Below are positions 29,175 through 38,085 of a DNA stretch of 49,288 nucleotides, piece after piece. The stretch covers positions 1 through 49,288 of the forward strand of contig JAEWYO010000015.1 in assembly GCA_023395595.1 (NCBI GenBank), given 5' to 3'. The notes under the pieces are model-generated. The model saw nothing but the letters and a program-made list of their open reading frames with translations, was not told the DNA's origin and ran no database searches. Positions within the stretch are counted from its first letter, which is position 1. Each line of letters begins with the position of its first letter. Origin of the DNA: Bacillota bacterium. Its GTDB lineage: Bacteria; Bacillota; Clostridia; Christensenellales; CAG-138. Position numbers and translations under genes: made by a program.

Positions 29175-30596
29175 TTATTCCGTAATTCGGCACTTTTTGG
29201 CTTCATCCCATAGCCGATCCTGCTCAGAAAACGGCAGATCTTTGAGCTCATTCCCGCTCGATTTCGCGAGGGATTCCATGGTTTCAAACCGGCTAATAAA
29301 CTTATCTGTCGCCTGCATGAGCAGAAATTCCGGCTCTAATTTCAGCAGTCTTGCCACATTGACAACCGCAAAGAGCAAATCTCCCATCTCTTCTTCAATG
29401 TGCTTGCCCTGCTCCATCGCTTCGCGGAGTTCTTCGGTTTCTTCGGCAATTTTGTAGAATGCCTGCTGTGCGTTTTCCCAATCAAACCCGACATCCGCAG
29501 CCTTCTTTTGCACCTTTCTGCTGCGAACAAGCGCAGGAAAGCTCTTTGGCACGCTTTTGAGCACTTCGGTTTGCGTGGTCTGCTTGCGCTGGGACATTTT
29601 GAGCGCATCCCAGTTTTTCAAGACCTCGTCTGAACCACTCACGCGGGTTTCGCCAAATACATGCGGGTGCCGGTAGATCAGTTTCTCGACCAGTTCTGTG
29701 CAGGCATCCCGTGCGGTAAAAGCGCTCTGCTCCTCCGCAATCACCGCATGGAGCGCGAATTGCAAGAGTACATCGCCCATCTCTTCGCAGATATGTGCGT
29801 CGTCGTCCTCATCGATTGCGTCGATAAGCTCATAGCTCTCTTCTAGCAGGGCGTTCTTGAGTGATTCGTGCGTCTGCTCCCGATCCCATGGGCAGCCGTT
29901 TGGCGCGCGCAGCCTGCGCACAATGCGCATCACATCGTCAAACCCGTGCCGATTGCGGGTTTCATAGTCCGTCTTGGGCACATAGAGAATCGTCGTCGCG
30001 TCATAGCTCTTCTGTCGGTCAAGATCGCAAAGCGCTATTTCGCGGGGTCGATATAAACCTTCGTTACCGATTGACGCAAGTAAAACACGTGACTCATCCG
30101 GATAATACTCGCTCAAAAGCAGTTTTGCTTCGCCAGCGACAATCCGCGAGTCGATTTCTTCAATCACACAGCTCTGCTCTGGATCGATTTGCTCCGGCAG
30201 ATCGTGCGCCGAGAGGACAAACGCGGCTTCCCGCTCGGGGAACGCAACAGCGCCCGCGCGCAGATGCGGCAAAACGGCAACGTGTATGTTACGCGCCTGT
30301 GCCTCTAACCGGATTGCGGGCAGTTGACTGTTCTGGATGCTGCCCGTTGCGAAATATACACAATTCCCCGCGTCGCATAGCCGTTTTGCAACGGCTAAGT
30401 TGAGTGAATCGAAGTCTTCGGATGCATCAAATAAATCATCCATTGCTGTGTATGCCAGATGGAGATCGTGCAAAACCTGCGCAGATGGGTGCTTTTCCGT
30501 TTGCAAAAACAGCGGCATCCCGCTTGTGAGTGTTTGCTGCTGCGCAAGTGTAAGCGCCGCCGGTGCAGGTATTGAAACGATGGTAATGGTTTGCAT
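29175..30596 (-). CDS. mazG: MazG nucleoside triphosphate pyrophosphohydrolase (YabN-like, two-part)
   Basis: A 473-residue cytoplasmic enzyme that hydrolyses (d)NTPs to the monophosphate and pyrophosphate. Residues 1-215 are a degenerate tetrapyrrole-methylase-like domain, as in YabN. The MazG part at 216-473 starts at FDDVMRIVRRLRAPNGCPWDREQTHESLKNALLEESYELIDAIDEDD. It includes the metal-binding EExxE and ExxD motifs: LLEESYELIDAI and EEMGDVLLQFALHAVIAEE. A second repeat has KIAEETEELREAM and IEEEMGDLLFAVVNVARLL. The lead domain lacks an obvious glycine-rich SAM site and is probably not catalytic. It follows the SpoVB-like gene by 18 bases and precedes hup, the usual clostridial order. AAAGG lies before the ATG. 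Confidence 0.93.
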   Translation of the reverse strand: MQTITIVSIPAPAALTLAQQQTLTSGMPLFLQTEKHPSAQVLHDLHLAYTAMDDLFDASEDFDSLNLAVAKRLCDAGNCVYFATGSIQNSQLPAIRLEAQARNIHVAVLPHLRAGAVAFPEREAAFVLSAHDLPEQIDPEQSCVIEEIDSRIVAGEAKLLLSEYYPDESRVLLASIGNEGLYRPREIALCDLDRQKSYDATTILYVPKTDYETRNRHGFDDVMRIVRRLRAPNGCPWDREQTHESLKNALLEESYELIDAIDEDDDAHICEEMGDVLLQFALHAVIAEEQSAFTARDACTELVEKLIYRHPHVFGETRVSGSDEVLKNWDALKMSQRKQTTQTEVLKSVPKSFPALVRSRKVQKKAADVGFDWENAQQAFYKIAEETEELREAMEQGKHIEEEMGDLLFAVVNVARLLKLEPEFLLMQATDKFISRFETMESLAKSSGNELKDLPFSEQDRLWDEAKKCRITE

Positions 30597-30613
30597 GCGT
30601 TGCCTTTCTTGGG

Positions 30614-32212
30614 TTATTTGCGGCGGAATTGGAGCTTTGCGAGGATGGATCCGCCAGGGATGAATGTGAGATCTTCTTCCGAGAACATACGCATCCAGAG
30701 CACGCCGGCGAGGTACAGCACAACGCCGATTAGAATTGCACCGGCCGTGGCGATGGTATTGGACGCAATCTTGCCAAAGATGAATCCATAGCTAAAGTAG
30801 GCAGCTCCACCCATGACCAAAGCGGCAACCGTGGGTTTGATAAACGTGTCCAATACATTGAGCTTGAGCTTCGTGAAGCGAATCAGATAGATCGCGTCGA
30901 GAACACCCGCAACGATATAGCACGCGGTTGTAGAGATTGCCGCGCCCTGAATCTCGATGGCAGGGTTTCTCATCAGAGTGAGCATCAACACAACCTTGAC
31001 CACACCACCGATAAAGAGGTTGATCACGGGTATGTGCTGCTTTCCAGCGCCTTGTAGAATACCTGTAAGAGTCTGCACGAGAGAGAGAAAGATCACACCG
31101 ATGGCAGAAGTGCGCATCAGAGCGCTTGCGATGGCAAGGCGCTGGTCGTCGATCTTATAGAGCAGGTCGATGGCGGGCGCGGCGAGCGCGAAAAGTCCGA
31201 CTGCGCACGGAATACCGATGAACATCGCAAGTTTGATGCCCATCGCGGACACGGTATGAATCGCCTTTTGATCCTTTGCCGTGCGTGCGGCGGAAATTGC
31301 AGGAACAAGGCTCATAGCAAGTGCAATCGTCAGTACCGCAGGCATGTTGATAATGTTGGTAACGTTACTACGGAGCGCGACATAGCGCATAGAAGCAGCC
31401 GCTTCGTCAAAGCCAATGCTCATGAGTGTGTTTTTGATCAGCGATGCGTCCACAATACCCGTAATCGGCATAATCGAAGCGCCGATGGTCACGGGAATCG
31501 CGATGGCAAGCAAGCCGCGGATGATCCCTTTGTCGCTAGAAGGTTCGCTCAGGGTGGTTTCGGTCAGTTCAAGGTCACGTTTGCGGAACAGATAGAATGC
31601 GCCAACGACGATCAACGCCAGCAGTTCGGAAATCGTCACGCCGGCAACTGCGCCCATCGCGCCATATTCCAGCCCGCGCGGCATCCAACGCGCCGCAAGG
31701 TAAAGTCCGATTGCAAGTTTGCCGGCCTGTTCCGCCAGCTGAGACATCGCGGTACCTGTCATCTGCTGTAATCCTTGCAGATAGCCGCGATAGGAACACA
31801 TCACCGAAACGATTAACAGTGCAGGTGCCATCACGCGAAACGACGGAGCCGCCAGCGGGCCAACTGTCATGCGTGCGAGCGTGTCCGCGCCGAAGTACAT
31901 CAACGCTGTTGTGACGATGCCTATGATACTAAGCAAAAGTTGCGACTTGCGAAACACACGCTTTGCACCAGCAATGTCTCCAATCGCCGAGCGCTCCGCA
32001 ACCATGCGCGAAATTGCCGTCGGCAATCCGGCAGAGCTGATGACGAGCAGCGTGGAATAATAGGGATACACCGCCTCATAATACTGCATGCCGTCGCCGA
32101 GCATATTGTAGAGCGGAATGCGGAAAAACGCACCGATGACCTTACAGATCAGCCCCGCGATGCCGAGTATAAACGCACCCTTTACGAATGCTTTGTTGTC
32201 GTTTTTTGCCAT
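30614..32212 (-). CDS. MATE/MVF-type polysaccharide flippase (SpoVB/MurJ-like)
   Basis: A 532-residue membrane protein with about 13-14 hydrophobic segments, of the oligosaccharidyl-lipid flippase superfamily. The opening AFVKGAFILGIAGLICKVIGAFFRIPLYNMLGDGMQYYEAVYPYYSTLLVISSAGLPTAISRMVAERSAIGDIAGAKRVFRKS is typical of SpoVB and related lipid II or polymer flippases. LRSNVTNIINMPAVLTIALAMSLVPAISAA is the second conserved block. It exports undecaprenyl-linked units for spore cortex or wall. It heads the mazG operon, as in other clostridia, and has a divergent partner (SPFH) with its own promoter. Start ATG 32212 has AAAGGAAC upstream and is preferred to 32242. Confidence 0.88.
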   Translation of the reverse strand: MAKNDNKAFVKGAFILGIAGLICKVIGAFFRIPLYNMLGDGMQYYEAVYPYYSTLLVISSAGLPTAISRMVAERSAIGDIAGAKRVFRKSQLLLSIIGIVTTALMYFGADTLARMTVGPLAAPSFRVMAPALLIVSVMCSYRGYLQGLQQMTGTAMSQLAEQAGKLAIGLYLAARWMPRGLEYGAMGAVAGVTISELLALIVVGAFYLFRKRDLELTETTLSEPSSDKGIIRGLLAIAIPVTIGASIMPITGIVDASLIKNTLMSIGFDEAAASMRYVALRSNVTNIINMPAVLTIALAMSLVPAISAARTAKDQKAIHTVSAMGIKLAMFIGIPCAVGLFALAAPAIDLLYKIDDQRLAIASALMRTSAIGVIFLSLVQTLTGILQGAGKQHIPVINLFIGGVVKVVLMLTLMRNPAIEIQGAAISTTACYIVAGVLDAIYLIRFTKLKLNVLDTFIKPTVAALVMGGAAYFSYGFIFGKIASNTIATAGAILIGVVLYLAGVLWMRMFSEEDLTFIPGGSILAKLQFRRK

Positions 32213-32286
32213 GCTTTTTGTTCCTTTATATGGAGTGTTCATTTTTTTGAGTCAAATCCACGCGCGGCTAAAACCACGATGGCGGT

Positions 32287-32315
32287 ATTATACCACCTTT
32301 GCCAATGGCTGTCAT
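32287..32315 (-). promoter_or_regulatory. Promoter of the flippase-mazG unit
   Basis: On the minus strand ATGACA (32315-32310), 17 bases, TATAAT (32292-32287), 75 bases before the flippase start. Five of six -35 bases match and the -10 is perfect. Confidence 0.75.
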
Positions 32316-32362
32316 CTTTTCGGTACGCGCCTCCGCGTCCGCTCAGGCAACATGTGTTCATC

Positions 32363-32391
32363 TCGACAAACAAAGATAGCGTTGGTATAAT
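32363..32391 (+). promoter_or_regulatory. Promoter of the SPFH gene
   Basis: TCGACA (32363-32368), 17 bases, TATAAT (32386-32391). Divergent from the flippase promoter, with 47 bases between the two -35 boxes. Confidence 0.78.
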
Positions 32392-32421
32392 GTTTGTATT
32401 ATAGATATGGAGGTTAGTGCA

Positions 32422-33618
32422 ATGGGCTTGTTATCCGCCGCCACCGGCGCAATCAGCGGCGTGTTGGCCGATCAATGGAGAGAGTATTTTTACTGCGAAG
32501 CCATGGGCGCGGACGTTCTTGTCACCAAAGGACAAAAGCGCGTCAATGATAAACGCAGTTCCAACACCAAGGCTTCCGACAACATCATCACCAACGGTTC
32601 GATCATCGCCGTCAATGACGGACAATTCATGATGATCGTCGAGCAGGGCAAGGTTGTGGACTTCACGGCCGAATCCGGCGAGTATGTATATGACAAATCG
32701 ACCGAGCCTTCGCTGTTTTACGGCGGCTTTGGTAAAGGTATTCTGGAGTCGCTGAAGATCATCGGCCGCAGATTCACCTTTGGTGGAGACACCGCGAAGG
32801 ATCAGCGCGTCTATTTCTTCAACACAAAAGAAATTCTCGGCAACAAGTATGGCACCGCAAACCCCGTTCCCTTCCGCATCGTGGACAAGAACGTTGGTCT
32901 GGATATCGACATCGCGATTCGCTGCTATGGCGAGTATTCCTATAAATTTGTCGATCCGATTTTGTTCTACAAGAACGTCTGCGGCAATGTGGAAAGTGAA
33001 TACACCAGAGACCAAATCGACAGTCAGCTCAAGAGTGAACTCATGACCGCGCTGCAACCCGCGTTTGCACGCATCAGCGAGATGGGTCTGCGCTACAGTG
33101 CCCTCCCCGGTCACGCGAAAGAGATTGCAAATGCGCTCAATGCCGAGCTCTCTGCCGACTGGAAAGAACTTCGCGGAATCGAGATCGCGTCCTTTGGCGT
33201 TAGCTCCGTCACCGCATCCCCGGAAGACGAAGAGCGAATCAAGCAGCTTCAGCAGGCAGCGGCGCTCAAAGACCCGACCATGGCGGCGGCAGTTCTCGCA
33301 AGCGCGCAGGCACAAGCAATGCAGGACGCAGCAAAGAATGAGAATGGCGCGTTTATGGCGTTTGCCGGCATGAACGCCGCGCAAAGCGCAGGCGGAACCA
33401 ACGCCGCGACACTCTTTGGCATGGGTCAACAGCAGCAAGCGCAGCAGGCTGCCTCCGGCTGGACCTGCGCGAAATGCGGACAGGCCGGGAACACCGGCAA
33501 GTTCTGCTCCAACTGCGGCGCACCGAGACCGGAAGCGGGTTGGACCTGCACCAAGTGCGGTCAAACCGGAAACACCGGTAAATTCTGCTCCAACTGCGGC
33601 GCGGGAAAGCCGGAGTAA
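32422..33618 (+). CDS. SPFH-domain (YdjI/virion-core-like) protein with two zinc ribbons
   Basis: A 398-residue protein of the SPFH (stomatin/flotillin-like) superfamily, YdjI subgroup. It starts MGLLSAATGAISGVLADQWREYFYCEAMGADVLVTKGQKR, the family's opening, and continues SDNIITNGSIIAVNDGQFMMIVEQGKVVDFTAESGEYVYDKSTEPSLFYGGFGKGILESLKIIGRRFTFGGDTAKDQRVYFFNTKEILGNKYGT. The SPFH body ends near residue 290. An Ala/Gln-rich linker (MGQQQQAQQAAS) precedes two tandem 27-residue zinc ribbons. SPFH proteins assemble at membranes; YdjI homologues in Bacillus are tied to the membrane-stress proteins YdjG/LiaI-type, but none is adjacent here. The first ATG (32407) lies in the GGAGG ribosome site, so 32422 is the start. 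Confidence 0.88.
   Translation: MGLLSAATGAISGVLADQWREYFYCEAMGADVLVTKGQKRVNDKRSSNTKASDNIITNGSIIAVNDGQFMMIVEQGKVVDFTAESGEYVYDKSTEPSLFYGGFGKGILESLKIIGRRFTFGGDTAKDQRVYFFNTKEILGNKYGTANPVPFRIVDKNVGLDIDIAIRCYGEYSYKFVDPILFYKNVCGNVESEYTRDQIDSQLKSELMTALQPAFARISEMGLRYSALPGHAKEIANALNAELSADWKELRGIEIASFGVSSVTASPEDEERIKQLQQAAALKDPTMAAAVLASAQAQAMQDAAKNENGAFMAFAGMNAAQSAGGTNAATLFGMGQQQQAQQAASGWTCAKCGQAGNTGKFCSNCGAPRPEAGWTCTKCGQTGNTGKFCSNCGAGKPE
33457..33612 (+). repeat. Tandem zinc-ribbon repeat within the SPFH gene
   Basis: Two copies of an 81-base (27-residue) unit, beginning at 33457 and 33538. Each encodes GWTCxKCGQxGNTGKFCSNCGA with four cysteines (CX2C and CX2C) for one zinc. The copies differ mostly at third codon positions, showing a fairly recent or conserved duplication. 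Confidence 0.85.
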
Positions 33619-33628
33619 AAAGAATAAG

Positions 33629-33670
33629 CAAAAGAAAAGACCATCCGATTTCGGATGGTCTTTTCTTTTG
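33629..33670. terminator. 20-bp palindromic terminator shared by the SPFH gene and tRNA-Trp
   Basis: Perfect 20-bp stem (33629-33648 with 33651-33670), loop TT, rich in A/T at both feet so it can work in either direction. On the minus strand it starts at the CCA end of tRNA-Trp. Confidence 0.88.
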
Positions 33671-33742
33671 GCAGGGGCACTAGGACTCGAACCCAGAAGA
33701 ACGGTTTTGGAGACCGCTATGTTACCATTACATCATGCCCCT
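33669..33742 (-). tRNA. tRNA-Trp, anticodon CCA
   Basis: Minus-strand cloverleaf with acceptor AGGGGCA/TGCCCCT, discriminator G and an encoded CCA. The anticodon stem-loop GCGGT-CTCCAAA-ACCGT reads CCA (UGG). The T-arm contains CTGGGTTCGAGTCCTAG. Single gene. Confidence 0.95.
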
Positions 33743-33962
33743 ATAGATGCAGAAACTATATTTTAGTTTCAGGAAGCGCTGTGCCGAAGATGCTTTCGTA
33801 CGTTTGCAAGAGTCAAACTCGAATCGTTTACAAGCATTTAAAACGACGCCGCATGAAGTATTGTAATGTATCACACGAAAAATTGCAAGCTCTTTTCTGT
33901 TTAAATTTCGCCGATGATCACAGTCATTCTATTTGCTTCCGCTTGCTCCATTTCGATGAATC

Positions 33963-34006
33963 AGCGAGCTGATCTTGTTTTCTTTTCTTCACAAGATCAG
34001 CTCGCT
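33963..34006. repeat. 16-bp perfect inverted repeat in an AT-rich intergenic stretch
   Basis: AGCGAGCTGATCTTGT (33963-33978) and its exact complement (33991-34006), with a 12-base pyrimidine-rich loop. It lies about 90 bases past the long glycosyltransferase stop. There is no U-run on either side, so it is not a classical terminator. The rest of 33743-34098 contains no gene that I can support; a 7-bp hairpin at 33752-33770 sits just upstream of tRNA-Trp. Confidence 0.7.
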
Positions 34007-34098
34007 AAACCACTTGAATGAAACTCACTTATCTCTCAATCGTATCGCTTGCTGCTGAATCTGAACGACTTTTCCTTGAGAGCAGTTAATATGCTTTT

Positions 34099-37053
34099 CT
34101 ATATCTCTCTTTCGATTAAGCCAGAGACTACGCTCAACACCCTTTCGCGATACACATCATACGCAAAGTGCTCATCATAAATTTTACGCGATTGAATACC
34201 CATAGCCTGCATTCTATCTCTGTTCTGAATCGCAAACGTAATCTTAGCAGCAAGCTCATCACTATTTCCACTCGCGAAAATCATGCCGTTTTCATTGTCA
34301 TTCAAGTACGTTGCTGTTCCAGTATGGTCTGAGCAAATAATTGGCTTGGATAGAATAAACGACTCAACCGAGACAAGTGGCATAGGGTCATCGCGTGAAG
34401 CAACAATCATACAGTCCGCCTCAGCATATAAGTGCAGCGCTTCACTTCGGCTAAGTGAATTTATGTATTTAATGCTGGGGTTGCTGATTGCAGCCTGTGA
34501 AATAATCGCATGAATATTCTCATCTAATGTTTTCCCAACAAAAATAAACTTTGCATTACTCAGACTTTGTGGGTCTTGTTTTGATATTGCCTCAATCACA
34601 ATATCTTGCCCCTTACGTTCCTCAAGACTCCCGGATATAACGAACATAAATTTATCATTCGGTACACGCGCGCTATCATGGCTGAAGTCTCTAATCCCCC
34701 AAGGAAGGCTATTCACCCGATAACTACCAAATCCCGCATTTGCCAGAGCAGTAGTCGTGTAATCGCAGATCGAGTATATGTGAACGTTGTTCCCAACCTT
34801 CTTTGGCATTTGGGCTTTCATCATTGAAAATGCAAATGATCCCTCGTGAATCCACCACAAAACAGGGGGAAGAGAATTACTTAACGTGTAAATCGCATCA
34901 TAACTTGCTATCGTATTAACTACCACAAGATCAAAATTACGCGCGAAACGTTCAAAAATCCAGTGTCGCTGCTGAATAGACTCGTCGATAATAACAGTAA
35001 CGCCCAGATCAAGGAACGACTGTTTCAACGGGCCATCTTGCATGGAAACAACGACAGGGAAATCTCCGTTCTTCAAAACGATTTCTACCAGATCCAGCAG
35101 CACGGCGGGTGCGCCAGTTCGCGAGAGTTCATGCGTGATGAATAGAATGTCCCTTGATTTCTCACTCTGAGGTAAAACCAAATTGTCCGGGGAATTGATC
35201 TCATACTTGAACGGGAAATCCTTATAGAACATTTCCTTCATGCTGTTTGTGAAGTATGGATCTTTTTCAAGATACTTTCCCCAACGTTGTAAACAGAAAA
35301 TATCCGCTTTCTCAGCCTTATTCTTGTTCTCCCAGGAATGGTTTCCGACATGCGTCAAAATTGCATGCGGATTAAAAACGCATCGATAGCCTGCTTCAAT
35401 AAGCTTTAGGCTAAGATCCAAGTCCGAATGCGCTGCCGGGGTATGGATGGCATCAAATCCGCCAATTTGATAAAACGTCGTCTTATATATGGCAACGCAA
35501 GCCCCGCACAAAACACTCACATCTCGCAGTAAAACATGTTTATACGGGTTTGGCACGGGTTTGGTGTTTGGAATGTTATTGAAAGATGTTCCAATTAAAC
35601 CGGGTGTGCCGGTGATCATGCCCGCATACTGCACGGTATCATCTGTGTGCAGCAAAAGAGGCGATACTCCGCCAACCTCAGAATAATTCAACACCTCAAT
35701 TAAACGCTCAACCCAATCTTTGCTATAAGGTACGACATCATCGTTTAAGAAAATTAGAATATCGCCCGTTGCAATGGCCGCTCCATCGTTGCACTTATCA
35801 GAAAAATTGTACGTCTTGTCATATAGACAGATGTTCAATTGCTCAAGATAGTGCAGTTCAGAATGAATCGCTGCAGCAGTTTTTCCGTTTGTTACCGGAA
35901 TCAGTTCAATATTCTTATATGAAGTATTGCACAATAGCCCGTCGAAGCACTCCATTAAGTTCTTATACGAATCGGAAGGAATAATAATGCTTACCTTTGG
36001 GCTGGTTTCCATGATCAAGCTGCCGTAATTTGTGTTCAACGTCCGCTCCATAACGACGTTCAAATCACGGCGGGCATACCAATCACGCAACGCTGCCATA
36101 TTCGAAACGCGCGCATAATCCTTCGCTCCTGACGCCGCAGAAGCAGGGATGATCCGCCAGAAATAGAGAACTCTTTCTATGTGACGAATGTTTTTTGTAA
36201 CATCAGATACGCGCAAAGCAAGATCGTAGTCCTGAGAAAAATCATAATGCGTGCGGAATCCACCAACCGCTCGAACCACAGAAGTTCGGTACACCGTCAA
36301 ATGACCCGTATACATATGATTGATCAGCAAGAATGGTGACCAGTCAGGTTTCAGGTAAAAACACGAGAATTCGCGGTTGCTTTTTTCACCTGCGTTAATC
36401 TTACATTCGTCGCTATAGATAAAATCCGCTTCCGGATGATCGTTGATCTCCTTGGCAAACCAAAAGAAGGCATCCTCAGGTATCTCATCGTCATGATCCA
36501 ATAAAGCGATATATTCACCTTTTGCCATTTCCAAGGAAACATTGGATGCCGCAGATATGCCACCGTTCTTCTTCTGGCAAATCAGTCGAATTCTAGGATC
36601 GGCCGCCATCATTTCGTTCATCAGTGTGATGCAGCGTCTGTCCTTTGATCCATCATCGACTGCGCAGAGTTCCCAATTTTCGTAGACTTGCTCTTGCAGC
36701 GATTCGATGGCTCTTCGAAGCCATTTTACCGGAGAGTTGTAGAGTGGCATGACAACAGAGATCAAAGGTTTCGAATGAAACGAGTCCATCATGGCTCGCA
36801 TCTCAATGGTCGAAAGCTCCGATTGCTGTCTCTGTAAAACTCTGTTACCCGCCTCCTCCATCTCTCTGGGTGAGACAACATGATTGCAAAAGTTATCATC
36901 AATATTCATCAATAGAGGTCGGCTTCTAACTTTGTTAAGTGTTGCGATTAACAAGCTCTTAAATCCGTATTGATGGATGATTGCCTTCGCCGTTGAAAGC
37001 GCTTTTCGCTTATCCATTTTTATCGCTTTTTTTACTTTGTTCATGAGTCTCAT
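34099..37053 (-). CDS. Three-domain glycosyltransferase (GT2-GT2-GT4)
   Basis: A protein of about 984 residues that probably builds a rhamnose-containing cell-surface polysaccharide. The first GT-A domain (GT2) has LISVVMPLYNSPVKWLRRAIESLQEQVYENWELCAVDDGSKD and IALLDHDDEIP with the DxD-type motif. The second GT2 domain has VSIIIPSDSYKNLMECFDGLL and GDILIFLNDDVVPYSKDWVERLIEVL. The third, a GT-B (GT4) domain, has DILFITHELSRTGAPAVLLDLVEIVL, FMFVISGSLEERKGQDIVIEAI, KFIFVGKTLDENIHAII, and EADCMIVASRDDPMPLVSVESFILSKPIICSDHTGTATYL near the end. Base use is visibly more AT-rich than in the flanking folate genes. The start is uncertain: an open frame extends to GTG 37191; ATG 37053 with AAAGGAAG upstream is preferred, 37044 possible. 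Confidence 0.85.
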   Translation of the reverse strand: MRLMNKVKKAIKMDKRKALSTAKAIIHQYGFKSLLIATLNKVRSRPLLMNIDDNFCNHVVSPREMEEAGNRVLQRQQSELSTIEMRAMMDSFHSKPLISVVMPLYNSPVKWLRRAIESLQEQVYENWELCAVDDGSKDRRCITLMNEMMAADPRIRLICQKKNGGISAASNVSLEMAKGEYIALLDHDDEIPEDAFFWFAKEINDHPEADFIYSDECKINAGEKSNREFSCFYLKPDWSPFLLINHMYTGHLTVYRTSVVRAVGGFRTHYDFSQDYDLALRVSDVTKNIRHIERVLYFWRIIPASAASGAKDYARVSNMAALRDWYARRDLNVVMERTLNTNYGSLIMETSPKVSIIIPSDSYKNLMECFDGLLCNTSYKNIELIPVTNGKTAAAIHSELHYLEQLNICLYDKTYNFSDKCNDGAAIATGDILIFLNDDVVPYSKDWVERLIEVLNYSEVGGVSPLLLHTDDTVQYAGMITGTPGLIGTSFNNIPNTKPVPNPYKHVLLRDVSVLCGACVAIYKTTFYQIGGFDAIHTPAAHSDLDLSLKLIEAGYRCVFNPHAILTHVGNHSWENKNKAEKADIFCLQRWGKYLEKDPYFTNSMKEMFYKDFPFKYEINSPDNLVLPQSEKSRDILFITHELSRTGAPAVLLDLVEIVLKNGDFPVVVSMQDGPLKQSFLDLGVTVIIDESIQQRHWIFERFARNFDLVVVNTIASYDAIYTLSNSLPPVLWWIHEGSFAFSMMKAQMPKKVGNNVHIYSICDYTTTALANAGFGSYRVNSLPWGIRDFSHDSARVPNDKFMFVISGSLEERKGQDIVIEAISKQDPQSLSNAKFIFVGKTLDENIHAIISQAAISNPSIKYINSLSRSEALHLYAEADCMIVASRDDPMPLVSVESFILSKPIICSDHTGTATYLNDNENGMIFASGNSDELAAKITFAIQNRDRMQAMGIQSRKIYDEHFAYDVYRERVLSVVSGLIEREI

Positions 37054-37209
37054 CTTGATTACTCGTGCTTCCTTTATTAAACGATTTTTCTTAATCATAT
37101 AGCGCTCATATGCGCATGCGAAATAGGCTCCACAATGCAACGGCTGAATGAAACTCAATCCGCTGCACTGGCGAATAAACTTGTCGAACACTCGGCAAGA
37201 TTCTTTATA

Positions 37210-38085
37210 TTAACCTAGTTCGGTCAAATACCGATCCAGTGCATCTTTCCAATCAGGCAATGGCATAAAACCAGCCCGTGTCAAACTCGCCTTGCTCAGC
37301 CTTGAGTTGGCAGGGCGATGCGCCCGTACCGGATACTGGTCCGTCGTGACAGGATTCACACGCGTTTGCAAACCTGCTTTACGGAAAATTGTCTCGGCAA
37401 ATTCAGCCCAGCTGCAAAAGCCCTCATTTGTCGCGTGATAAACGCCATACTGCTCGGAAAGTGCCATGTCTACCAGCAGGTTGGCGAGATCAACGGTATA
37501 TGTCGGCGATCCAATTTGGTCGCACACAACGCTGACTTCTTCTCGTTCCTTGCCGAGGCGAAGCATCGTCTTCACAAAGTTATTGCCGTTTTTCCCGAAT
37601 ACCCAAGAAGTACGAACGATAAAATAGCGTTTCAGCAGTCCGGAAACCGCCTCTTCACCCGCTAGTTTGGTTCTACCGTAGACACTCAGTGGGCCTTTGA
37701 GAGCATCCACCTCATACGGCGTTTCCCCGGTTCCGGGAAATACATAGTCCGTACTGACATAGATGAGTTTTGCATCGATTTTTTTGCAGGCATGTGCAAT
37801 ATTGATCGTTCCTGTCTCATTGATCAGCTTACAGCGCTCGGCATCGTCTTCCGCTTTATCTACCGCAGTGTACGCCGCGCAGTGAATCACCGCATCCGGT
37901 TTGTGCTCACTGATAAAGTGATCTGTTGCCTGCGCTTGCGTTATGTCGAATTCCGCAATATCAGCAGAGATTCCTTCTATTCCACGCGCGGTAAGATTCA
38001 GCAGGATATCATGACCCAGCTGCCCGTTTGCGCCAGTTACCAGTATTTTCAACGAAAACGCCTCACTCTCTTCTTGTTCATCCAT
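37210..38085 (-). CDS. rmlD: dTDP-4-dehydrorhamnose reductase
   Basis: A 291-residue NAD(P)H enzyme, the last step of dTDP-L-rhamnose synthesis. LKILVTGANGQLGHDILLNL is the nucleotide-binding motif; DITQAQATDHFISEHKPDAVIHCAAYTAVDKAEDDAERC, KLIYVSTDYVFPG, and YGRTKLAGEEAV (the YxxxK catalytic pair) follow. FVKTMLRLGKEREEVSVVCDQIGSPTYTVDLANLLVDMAL is the classical RmlD region. The ATG overlaps the rmlB stop by one base (TGATG), indicating coupling; a TTG about 33 bases inside would give a more typical N-terminus. Confidence 0.95.
   Translation of the reverse strand: MDEQEESEAFSLKILVTGANGQLGHDILLNLTARGIEGISADIAEFDITQAQATDHFISEHKPDAVIHCAAYTAVDKAEDDAERCKLINETGTINIAHACKKIDAKLIYVSTDYVFPGTGETPYEVDALKGPLSVYGRTKLAGEEAVSGLLKRYFIVRTSWVFGKNGNNFVKTMLRLGKEREEVSVVCDQIGSPTYTVDLANLLVDMALSEQYGVYHATNEGFCSWAEFAETIFRKAGLQTRVNPVTTDQYPVRAHRPANSRLSKASLTRAGFMPLPDWKDALDRYLTELG

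Noticed and set aside
33655..33972. 105-codon + strand frame over tRNA-Trp
   Set aside because: It reads through the terminator and tRNA gene and has no ribosome site or recognisable domain.
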